Shown: positions 1 to 8,100 of the stretch, piece by piece
Position numbering within the stretch: position 1 is the stretch's first letter
How the letters are laid out: every line of letters begins with the position of its first letter
NCBI GenBank assembly: GCA_016285885.1
Contig: JAEERP010000004.1
Location: 1 to 64,000, forward strand
From: Paludibacteraceae bacterium
GTDB taxonomy: Bacteria; Bacteroidota; Bacteroidia; Bacteroidales; Paludibacteraceae
Reading direction: 5' to 3'
DNA length: 64,000 nucleotides
The notes under the pieces: model-generated
What the model saw: only the letters and a program-made list of their open reading frames with translations
Database searches by the model: none
Told to the model about the DNA's origin: nothing
Position numbers and translations under genes: made by a program

Positions 1-375
1 ACAGATAAAATTGTAAATTTGTAAAACTCGAAAGAAATAGATGTCCACAAGTCTATTGATTGGAACGTAATAAAACCATGCACGCCTTGTCAGCCCCCTG
101 TCACTGACAACGGCGAAGCCGTGCCAACCCCCAAGGAAAATGATGAGAAAAAAGCACGACAATATCCGCCTCTACCACGTCGATCACCTCGGCTCCACCT
201 CCCTCGTCACGGATGCGGAGGGGTTGATCACCCAGCACGTCGCCTACATCCCTTACGGCGAGGTCTTCGTCGAGCAACGCAACGGCTCTTGGAACACTCC
301 TTACCTCTTCAACGCCAAGGAGCTGGACGAAGAGACGGGGCTCTACTACTACGGGGCGAGGTATCTGGATCCTGC
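1..375 (+). repeat. Rhs cassette repeat, copy 1 (leader plus core)
   Basis: Copy 1 of a long direct repeat also found at about 1657-2103 and 3407-3868. It has a non-coding leader of about 140 bases followed by DNA coding for the Rhs core (DHLGSTSLVTD, YGARYLDP). Nucleotide identity to copies 2 and 3 is high until about 375 and is then lost, where the tip begins to vary. The window edge cuts the left end. The repeat is GC-rich compared with the AT-rich tip that follows, which suggests it is the recombining part. Confidence 0.85.
80..124 (+). other. Conserved hairpin in Rhs cassette leader, copy 1
   Basis: GCACG at 80-84 pairs with CGTGC at 120-124, and inside it TTGTCAG (87-93) pairs with CTGACAA (104-110) around a ten-base loop. 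The same nested inverted repeat sits at the same distance before the ATG in the other two cassettes. It could be a transcription attenuator, an RNA structure or a recombination site; nothing in the sequence decides between these. Confidence 0.6.
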
Positions 376-1156
376 GGGGGCGATGTGGTTGAGTGTGGAT
401 CCTATATTCCATGTGGGGGCTAGTCCTTATGCTTATTGTATGGGGAATCCTATCAAATTATTAGATCCTAATGGCAAAGAAGAATATTTTTCTGACGATG
501 GAACCCATTTGGGGAATGGAACTAACGCAGATGACGAATCAAAGTACGTCGTAACAAGTAAAGCAGATTCAAAATTGATTAAAAGAAACAAAAAAAACGG
601 AGGCACAACAGATGTAAAAGATTTAAATTCTGCGTACAAACTGCCAAGTGATGTGGTGTTAAGTGAGGCACTTGATGTATTGGAAAGAACGGGAGAAGAC
701 GGATATAGAGAACATAGTTCTTTGGTCGGGAAAAATGGTGAAATACATAAAGGTCAACCCGGAGAAGCTGTTACAAAAGACACAGAAACGGCGACAACAA
801 CATTTCCTTCCGTTACCGATGACAATGAAATAGAGGCTTCTATTCATTCTCATCCAACGAAATATTTTGCGTGGGAAGAAAGTGGATATTTGCGAAAGCG
901 TTCATGGAGTGCAACTGAAGCTAGTGATGTGGATGTCGCTCCGTTTTCTCGATATAATTGTAATATAATTGTCGGGAAAAAGGGTCATGCTAAATACATA
1001 CTCTCTGGAGCTAACTCAGTTCCTGCTTATGCGCCTATAGGTGTTGAGGATAACCGAGAAATGGGGATAGGCATATACGGAAGAAAAATTGAAACAGGGC
1101 AGAGTCCCGATTTGTGGTTAAATGAATCTGCCGTAAAAAAAATCCTAGGAAAATGA
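140..1156 (+). CDS. Orphan Rhs tip with JAB/JAMM-like C-terminal toxin domain
   Basis: 338 residues, far shorter than a complete Rhs protein: only the end of the Rhs core is present (residues 12-110, with DHLGST, YGARYLDP, LSVDP and LLDPNG). The variable tip (about 111-338) contains HSHP at 236-239 followed by S262-D263-V264-D265. This is the HxH...SxxD arrangement of JAB/JAMM metal-dependent peptidases, seen in polymorphic-toxin C-termini (Toxin-JAB1/DUF4329-like). An upstream glutamate in the GKNGEIHKG segment could complete the site. By inference it is a toxin fragment that is a donor or remnant rather than a self-delivering protein, because there is no signal peptide and no Rhs repeats. 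The ATG lies just after a conserved AAGGAAA and is kept in all three cassettes. The next gene overlaps it by four bases (ATGA), as in toxin-immunity pairs. Confidence 0.8.
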   Translation: MMRKKHDNIRLYHVDHLGSTSLVTDAEGLITQHVAYIPYGEVFVEQRNGSWNTPYLFNAKELDEETGLYYYGARYLDPAGAMWLSVDPIFHVGASPYAYCMGNPIKLLDPNGKEEYFSDDGTHLGNGTNADDESKYVVTSKADSKLIKRNKKNGGTTDVKDLNSAYKLPSDVVLSEALDVLERTGEDGYREHSSLVGKNGEIHKGQPGEAVTKDTETATTTFPSVTDDNEIEASIHSHPTKYFAWEESGYLRKRSWSATEASDVDVAPFSRYNCNIIVGKKGHAKYILSGANSVPAYAPIGVEDNREMGIGIYGRKIETGQSPDLWLNESAVKKILGK

Positions 1157-1605
1157 AAAAGATTTTTTTTGTTGTTCTGTTTCTACATTTCATTAGTTCA
1201 GCAAAATCGAATGATGAAAATTACCTTCATTTAGATTTTGTTATACTAGAGAATGGAGAATGTACAGGAGAAATTGACAGTTTTTTTTACTATAACAAAG
1301 TATCATGTTCTTATGTAAAAGTAAAAGAGTATGTACATCATTATGGTGGTGTAGATATATTGGCCGAGGATTATGAACATATAGTTCATTCTGACACTAT
1401 AATGTTTTTTATCAAATATCGAGATGAAGATAACGGAGTTAATTGGTCAGAGCCTATAAAAGTTCAAAACAAACCATACGCCTCTTTTTGTGTGGAATTA
1501 AAAGGCACTTTACGCAAAAAAAAGAGAAAAAGAATGTATTTTTTTGAAAAAAACATCAAAATGGGTTGTTCTCAAGTTAGTGCCGCAAAGGTAATAGAGC
1601 TATAA
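1153..1605 (+). CDS. Small exported protein, candidate immunity protein for the JAB-like tip
   Basis: 150 residues, no recognised family. The N-terminus (MKKIFFVVLFLHFISSAKS) is a signal peptide without a clear lipobox cysteine, so the product is probably periplasmic or secreted. The start codon overlaps the stop of the Rhs tip gene (ATGA), so the two are translationally coupled. Base composition is strongly AT-rich like the toxin tip and unlike the Rhs core, so the tip and this gene look like one transferred unit. The immunity role is inferred from position only. An export signal on an immunity protein would mean that protection is needed outside the cytoplasm. Confidence 0.6.
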   Translation: MKKIFFVVLFLHFISSAKSNDENYLHLDFVILENGECTGEIDSFFYYNKVSCSYVKVKEYVHHYGGVDILAEDYEHIVHSDTIMFFIKYRDEDNGVNWSEPIKVQNKPYASFCVELKGTLRKKKRKRMYFFEKNIKMGCSQVSAAKVIEL

Positions 1606-1656
1606 ATTCAACCAACAGCTATAATTCACCTCAAAAATTCATCAACAACAAATGCA

Positions 1657-2103
1657 TTGAGTGATTTGTAAAAACAAAAGGAATAGATGTCCATAAGTCT
1701 ATTGATTGGAACGAAATAAAACCACGCACGTTTTGTCAGCCCCCTGCCACTGACAACGGCGAAGCCGTGCCAACCCCCAAGGAAAATGATGAGAAAAAAG
1801 CACGACAATATCCGCCTCTACCACGTCGATCACCTCGGCTCCACCTCCCTCGTGACGGACATCGACGGCGAGATCACCCAACACGTCGCCTACATCCCTT
1901 ACGGTGAAATATTCGTCGAGCAGCGCAACGGCTCTTGGAACACCCCTTACCTCTTCAACGCCAAGGAACTGGACGAGGAGACGGGGCTCTACTACTACGG
2001 CGCACGCTACCTGGACCCAACCCATGCCGCTTGGCTCTCTGTCGATCCGTTGTTCGAGAAGTATGTGGGGATGACGCCGTATGGGTATTGTGCGGGGAAT
2101 CCA
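1657..2103 (+). repeat. Rhs cassette repeat, copy 2
   Basis: Second copy of the leader plus Rhs core. The leader starts near a GTAAAAACAAAAGGAATAG segment, and similarity to copy 3 continues through the YVGMTPY and CAGNPV codons at about 2103. It is more similar to copy 3 than to copy 1: both read DIDGEITQ, EIFVEQ and EKYVGMTPY. Confidence 0.85.
1726..1770 (+). other. Conserved hairpin in Rhs cassette leader, copy 2
   Basis: GCACG (1726-1730) pairs with CGTGC (1766-1770), with inner arms TTGTCAG (1733-1739) and CTGACAA (1750-1756). The loop differs from copy 1 by one base while both arms are unchanged. Confidence 0.6.
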
Positions 2104-2837
2104 GTGAAGATGGTGGCCCAGATGGGGAAGCCCCCAAATCACTTATTGAATATCGTGGGAATGGAGTATTCGGAATTAATAAAAGCAACCTATCTAACGC
2201 CACACAACGCCAGATGAATCTGGAGAATAATGATCCGAAATATTGGCGTCCTGGTGAAATAGGGGTGAATACAACGATTCTTTCGCTCTCTTTTAAACCA
2301 TACCGTTATGACGGGAAATTTCCCGGGATAGATCCTGCAGATAGAAATAGAACTCACACCGAATGGGTAGAACCTCCGCTTACTAAAAAAGGATTACCAG
2401 ACAAAAGGCATAAACCAGCGCATTATGTAACTTTCAATTATATGGGCAAAGCTCCGGTAGGAGGAAAAGCATTTGCCTATGGTACAATTGCTGTTGACCT
2501 TGTCATTGTGGCGTTCCAAAACATTCAGTCATATAAGATGTACTCAGATGTGACAAATTTGGACAAGCAAACGAAAGGTTTAATACGAGCATATGATATA
2601 GTACATAAATATGTCTCGGATGGAGGTTCCCTTCCTTCTGAGTATAATAATTCGGACGGATATGGGAAATTGGTTAATTATTTGTTTCAGGGTTCATCTG
2701 GTCTAAATGCACTTCAAGACCTTAAGGGACAATATCATATAGATGATACGATACAACAAATCGGCAATCAAATTTTAAAGGATAAAGGTCGATATGATGA
2801 GAAAAATGGCACATACAGGTTTTATATTGAGGATTAG
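1786..2837 (+). pseudogene. Orphan Rhs tip, unknown C-terminal domain, frameshifted
   Basis: The Rhs core starts at the ATG at 1786 and is intact to the codons for NPVKMV. Between 2116 and 2117 one base appears to be missing: restoring an A would give the usual VDPDGEAP, whereas the actual frame reads VAQMGKPP and stops at 2217. The restored frame stays open to a stop at 2837 and gives a tip of about 240 residues that I do not recognise (it contains NATQRQMN, DPKYWRPGE and YHIDDTIQQ). The break falls exactly at the core/tip junction. No slippery heptamer is visible, so programmed frameshifting is unlikely; a silent pseudogene or an assembly error fits better. The small lipoprotein gene downstream overlaps its end. 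Confidence 0.75.
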
Positions 2838-3285
2838 TATAGTTTTTTTGATTATTATGCAGGGTGTATTCTCTTCGTGCGATCACAGATTCAATACCAC
2901 AAAGAATATATGTGGAATTTGGGCTATACACGAAGATAGTTCCTATATGGAAAGAAGTGTTGTACCAGATTTAGTTGGGAATTTGCTATATATTTACAAG
3001 AAAGGTGTGTTACTACCAGCAAATGAATATTCGATAACAGGAGAAGACAACATGTCAATCGAGGAAAGACAAAAGAAGAGACAAGAACTAAATGTGTTAA
3101 GTGAAAAAGAGTCTGAAGGTACTTGGGATGTCATAGGTTCTACTCCAGATTCAGTGATTTTCATAGCTCCAAATCATCCTTTAAGTGGCAGATATAAAGT
3201 CCATATCTTTCAGGAGGATTTTCACGAATATATGATATTATCAAATGATTCGACTTATTTGTTCTGTTATAGGGCTGGCTACTAA
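2794..3285 (+). CDS. Small lipoprotein, candidate immunity protein for the second Rhs tip
   Basis: 163 residues from 2794; ATGs at 2797 and 2806 are also possible starts. The N-terminus has basic residues, a hydrophobic stretch (ILRISIVFLIIMQ) and a lipobox ending in GVFSSC, so it should be a lipoprotein. It overlaps the end of the frameshifted tip gene by 44 bases in another frame. The rest is unrecognised; it includes a GIWAIHED segment and ends in LFCYRAGY. It is AT-rich like the tip. Immunity function is inferred from position. The gene is intact although its putative toxin is not. Confidence 0.6.
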   Translation: MMRKMAHTGFILRISIVFLIIMQGVFSSCDHRFNTTKNICGIWAIHEDSSYMERSVVPDLVGNLLYIYKKGVLLPANEYSITGEDNMSIEERQKKRQELNVLSEKESEGTWDVIGSTPDSVIFIAPNHPLSGRYKVHIFQEDFHEYMILSNDSTYLFCYRAGY

Positions 3286-3406
3286 AGAAAGTCCCATTGT
3301 GTCGTCATCTCTTTGGGTTTAAAACTTCTCTGTAAAGCATAAATTATCCCTGCCAAGGATGCCTTGTGGGGGAAGTATAGTCCCTACAAAATTCAAACAA
3401 AAGAAC

Positions 3407-3868
3407 TACAGATAAAGATTGTAAATTTGTACAAACCCGAAAGGAATAGATGTCCATAAGTCTATTGATTGGAACGAAATAAAACCACGCACGTTTTGTC
3501 AGCCCCCTGTCACTGACAACGGCGAAGCCGTGCCAAACACCAAGGAAAATGGTGAGAAAAATGCACGACAATATCCGCCTCTACCACGCCGATCACCTCG
3601 GCTCCACCTCCCTCGTGACGGACATCGACGGCGAGATCACCCAACACGTCGCCTACATCCCTTACGGCGAAATATTCGTCGAGCAACGCAACGGCTCTTG
3701 GAACACCCCGTACCTCTTCAACGCCAAGGAACTCGACGAGGAGACGGGACTCTACTACTACGGCGCCCGCTATCTGGACCCGACCCATGCGACTTGGCTC
3801 TCTGTCGATCCGTTGTTCGAGAAGTATGTGGGGATGACGCCGTATAATTACTGTGCGGGGAATCCGGT
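3407..3868 (+). repeat. Rhs cassette repeat, copy 3
   Basis: Third copy of the leader plus core, beginning with the same ACAGATAAA(g)ATTGTAAATTTG segment as the start of copy 1 and extending to the CAGNPV codons. Compared with copy 2 it differs at scattered bases only. The first codons read ATG GTG instead of ATG ATG. Confidence 0.85.
3489..3533 (+). other. Conserved hairpin in Rhs cassette leader, copy 3
   Basis: GCACG (3489-3493) pairs with CGTGC (3529-3533) around the inner TTGTCAG/CTGACAA pair. It has the same spacing to the ATG as in copies 1 and 2. Confidence 0.6.
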
Positions 3869-4592
3869 GGGGTTATGCGACCCAACTGGGATGAGTATAG
3901 ATGATGCATCAAAAGAAGACTGGGATGATAAAAAATATAAATTGTCTTTAACAATATCTGACTTAAACAATAAACTTTCTAAGAAGAAAGACAAATTAAA
4001 AAAGAATGAAGCCGAAGGTAAAAATGTCAATGGACTGAAATCAGATATATCTACGATTGAAGAACGGCTGTCCTATTTAAACAGGAAGTATGATGATATG
4101 AGAAAAATGGAAGATGATGCAGACCAAGTATATGCATTGAGACATCTTCCCGATGTTCAGGAAGCAAAACTCACAATGGAGAATGGAGTAATCTACATTA
4201 ATTATATTGACGATGACAATTTCTTCCATGAATCCACACATGCTTCCCAATATATGGCTGGAGATTTTGGTTGGATTATAGGAAATAAACCTGATGCATT
4301 TTTCTTGGTTGACATTGAAGATGAAATAGAAGCATACAAGATGCAGTATGCATATAGTGGGGCCGTAGCTATTAGTAAGGTAAATCAAAAATATGTGCGT
4401 GGGTTGCTAGATGCGGGGGGAAGTAGCATATATAAAAATCTTCCATCCATGTCGATAGGTAAAAACTCTATTGCAACTGATTTAAATAGAGCATATCCCA
4501 ACATGAATGATATTCACAAGGATACTGGTGATGGGGATCCTAATCAAACAGTTGGCAGTTATTTGCGGAAACTATTGATATTTCATAAATGA
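3549..4592 (+). CDS. Orphan Rhs tip with HExxH metallopeptidase-like toxin domain
   Basis: 347 residues. Residues 8-115 are the Rhs core (DHLGSTSLVTD, YGARYLDP, LSVDPLF, CDPTG). The tip starts with a lysine/glutamate-rich region that looks coiled-coil (about 130-185) and then has H227-E228-S-T-H231, the zinc-binding HExxH of metallopeptidases. An acidic helix with E257, E259 and E261 (EIEAYKMQY) follows and could supply the third ligand. By inference it is a proteolytic toxin fragment. There are no Rhs repeats and no signal peptide, so it cannot deliver itself as encoded. It overlaps the next gene by four bases (ATGA). The tip is AT-rich and the core GC-rich. Confidence 0.8.
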   Translation: MVRKMHDNIRLYHADHLGSTSLVTDIDGEITQHVAYIPYGEIFVEQRNGSWNTPYLFNAKELDEETGLYYYGARYLDPTHATWLSVDPLFEKYVGMTPYNYCAGNPVGLCDPTGMSIDDASKEDWDDKKYKLSLTISDLNNKLSKKKDKLKKNEAEGKNVNGLKSDISTIEERLSYLNRKYDDMRKMEDDADQVYALRHLPDVQEAKLTMENGVIYINYIDDDNFFHESTHASQYMAGDFGWIIGNKPDAFFLVDIEDEIEAYKMQYAYSGAVAISKVNQKYVRGLLDAGGSSIYKNLPSMSIGKNSIATDLNRAYPNMNDIHKDTGDGDPNQTVGSYLRKLLIFHK

Positions 4593-5029
4593 AAAAGAAG
4601 ATAATAGTTATATTCATATTGATTGCATTGATGTCATCATGCAAAATGATCCATGACGGCTTTTATCATAGTGGAGACTCTTTATATGTATTCCATGATT
4701 CGGAATTTATTGCGATAGATAGTGGTCATATTGGATGCTTTGATTATACACGGGGAAAGTATAGGGCCAAAGGCAATAAACTTGTGTTTTATCATGATTC
4801 CGTATCAAGAAAATTGGGTGCTGTAGGCATTGATTCTTTGTTTAGATATAGCAGGCAAATGGGTATGTTTCTATGTTTTGTGGGGCATCATGGCGAAGAT
4901 ACTACGACGCTCAACAAAAGACGATTCGTTAAAAGATTGGTAAAAATTGACACTTTATCACAATACGAGAAAGAATGGGTGCAATTCTTAAAGAGCGACT
5001 CGGTATATAGTAAAACAATTGAATGGTAA
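4589..5029 (+). CDS. Small lipoprotein, candidate immunity protein for the HExxH tip
   Basis: 146 residues starting inside the stop codon of the toxin tip gene. The N-terminus (KKKIIVIFILIALMSSC) is a lipoprotein signal with lipobox LMSSC. No family is recognised in the body, which includes a DSLYVFHDSEF segment and a basic stretch NKRRFVKRLVK. Immunity is inferred from coupling to the toxin gene and from its AT-rich composition. Confidence 0.6.
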   Translation: MKKKIIVIFILIALMSSCKMIHDGFYHSGDSLYVFHDSEFIAIDSGHIGCFDYTRGKYRAKGNKLVFYHDSVSRKLGAVGIDSLFRYSRQMGMFLCFVGHHGEDTTTLNKRRFVKRLVKIDTLSQYEKEWVQFLKSDSVYSKTIEW

Positions 5030-5145
5030 TTGAGAGATGTTCGTGGCTATTGGCTGGCAAATTTGTATCACCATGGCTAAAAACTCTCACCATCGCTATG
5101 GCATAACGTCGTCTAATCCCTATCTTCGCGGAAAACAATGTTGGC

Positions 5146-8100
5146 ATGAGAGGATTTGTGGAGAGAGTGTTTCTCTATTTTAGGCGACACCGCTTGGTGT
5201 TCGGCGCATCGCTTTGCGCGGTGGTGGGCTTGCTGGCCGTGGCGGTGTGCCATGTGCGCTTCTCCGAAGACATCGGGAAGTTCTTGCCCAAGGATGCTCG
5301 CAATGAGCGGGCGGACCGTGCCTTCCGCCTTTTCAGCACTTCGAATAGGGTGATGGTCTACGTCTCGATGGCGGATTCCACACCGGCGGATTTCCCTCTC
5401 TTGGAACAGGCTGCGGCGGAGTTCTCCGAAGCGTTGCGTTCCGCCGACTCCTCAGTCTACACCTCTGATGTTTTCCTGAAAGCAGACCCGGAGAGGGTGC
5501 TGGAAACGATGGACTTCGTCTTGGCGAATCTGCCGTATTACCTTGAACCGGAGGATTATAAACGTATCGATAGCGTCTGGTCGGACAGTGCGTTGGCACG
5601 TGTCATGCTGGCAGACCGCAACCAACTGATGTCTCCTATGGGAGGCTTTGCGCAGGAGATCGTCTTGCGTGACCCGTTGCACCTCTCATCCCCCGTCCTG
5701 AACAAACTGAACGCATTGCGCCCTTCGGAGGGGGAGAACATGAGGAATGGTTATCTGTTGGACAAGGAGGGGCGGGCGATCATGGTGCCGGTCTCTTCTT
5801 CCCTGCCTTCCAGCGAGACGCAAAAGAACAAGCAGTGGATCGCCTCGATCGGTGAGGCCGCGCGATCGGTGATGGATAAGTACGAGGGTAGGGTGAATGT
5901 CTCGTACATCGGACCGGCGGTCATCTCCGTAGGCAATGCGGATCAGATCAAGAGGGACACAATATGGTCCACCGTCATCGCTTTGTCGCTGATTGTCATA
6001 CTGTTAATCTTGTTCTACCGTGACGTGCGGGCGATTCTCCTCATATTGTTCTCCATCGCTTTCGGCTCATTATTCGGGTTGGCTTTCATGGCGTTGCTGA
6101 AGGAGGATGTGTCGGTCATAGCGATCGGCATCGGTTCGGTCATCGTGGGTATTGCGGTGAATTATCCGTTGCATTTCCTGGCGCACCTCAAGGAGGGACA
6201 TACCCGCCAGGAGGCGATGCGTGACATCGTGGACCCGCTCGTGACGGGTAACATCACGACGGTGGGCGCCTTCCTCAGCCTCCTCTTCATCCGTTCGGAG
6301 GCGATGCGCGACATGGGACTCTTCGCCGCCTTGCTTCTGGTGGGTACGATTCTCTTCGTGCTCTTCGTGTTGCCTCATTTCTTCGCGGATAAGCTTTTCA
6401 AGGGCCGGACGGGTGGTAAACTGATGTTCGGCAAGATCGCTAATGTCCAGTTCGAGAAGAACAAGGTGGCGGTTTGCCTGATCGTCCTTCTGACCTTCCC
6501 GCTCCTCTATTTCAGCACCAAGACCCAGTTCGAGACGGATATGAACGCTATCAACTACATGACGCCCGACCAGCGTGTGCGGATGGCGAAGCTGACGAGT
6601 GAGACGGAGTCAGGCTTGTCGAAGAGCTTCTGTGTGGCGGAGGGCGGAACGATGGACGAGGCGTTGCGTCGTTACGAATCCGTGTGGGGCTCCATGGATA
6701 GTCTCTTGTCGGCTGGGACGATCTCCAAGGTGACGGGCATCAGTCTCTTCCTGCCTTCGAAGGAGATGCAGGAGAGACGGGCGACGGTATGGAACGATTA
6801 TTGGGCCAACCATCCTATGGCGTCGGATATGATCCGGAAGCAGGCTGTGGCCGCAGGTTTTGCGACGGAAGCGTTCGATCCCTTCCTCACGATGGTGGGG
6901 AAACGGTACGGCGTGGCGGAGGAGGATCATTTCGAACCTATCCTACGTTCCCTCGCCAAGAACTATGTGATGGAGGACGATGGGAGATGGTATGTCTATT
7001 CGATCATGGAGCATGAACAGGATGCCTCGGAGGTTATTGCGGCTTCGTTGGCGGGAAGGGATGAGTCACTCTCCTTCTTCGACGGACGCTCCATGCTGAA
7101 TAAGTTGGTGGATACTTTGTCGAGCGATTTCAACAATGTCCTCTTCCTATGCGGTTTCATCGTCTTCCTCTTCTTGCTGATCTCCTTTGGACGTTCCGAG
7201 TTGGCGCTTCTGGCGTTCGTCCCGCTGACGGTGGGATGGGTCTGGATCTTAGGGTTGATGGGTTTGCTAGATATGCGTTTCAACATCGTCAACATCATCC
7301 TCGCCACCTTCATCTTCGGGCAGGGCGATGACTATACCATCTTCGTCACGGAGGGCTTGATGCACGAGTACGCCTATGGGAAGAAGGTGCTGGCGTCGTA
7401 CAAGAATTCGGTGATGCTCTCCGCCCTGATCATGTTCATCGGAATCGGCACGCTCATCATCGCCAAGCATCCCGCCATGCGTTCGTTGGCGGAGGTGACG
7501 ATCGTGGGCATGTTCACCGTCATCCTGATGGCTTATTTCTTCCCGCCGTTGATATTCAATTGGTTAACTAAGTCTAAGGGCAAAAACAGACTCATGCCTA
7601 TCACGCTGAAGAACCTGCTGTTGACCATCGGTTGCTTTGCGGTTTTCTTTGTGGGGACGATCTACATGTCCCTTTTAGGATTCTTTGTTCTGACGATTGG
7701 AGGTAAGACGGAAAGTCATAAGGCATTCTATCACAGGCGGTTGTGTGGCATCTTCCGTGTGTTGGTTAAGCTGATGCCGGGCGTGGAGTGCCATGTGCAT
7801 AACCCGCAGGGGGAGACGCTCGATCGCCCTGGCATAATAGTTTGCAACCATCAGTCGCACCTGGACTTGCTCTATACATTGATTTTGAGCCCTAAGATTG
7901 TGTGCCTGACGAACAAGTGGGTATGGAATTGCCCGTTCTACGGGTGGATCATCCGTTATGCGGAGTTCCTGCCGGTTTCCGACGGGTTGGAGCAACACGA
8001 GGAGGAGTTGAAGGCTGCGATCGACAGGGGCTATTCCATCCTGATCTTCCCGGAGGGCACCCGTTCGGAGGATTGCTCCATCCTACGTTTCCACAAAGGC

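Noticed and set aside
2104-2217. Programmed ribosomal frameshift in the second Rhs tip gene
   Set aside because: No slippery heptamer or following stem is visible; a plain loss of one base restores the family sequence.
1-5029. Integron-like gene cassette array
   Set aside because: The repeat-gene-repeat pattern suggested it, but there is no integrase, the shared part is long and coding, and no attC core sites (GTTRRRY / RYYYAAC) frame the leader.
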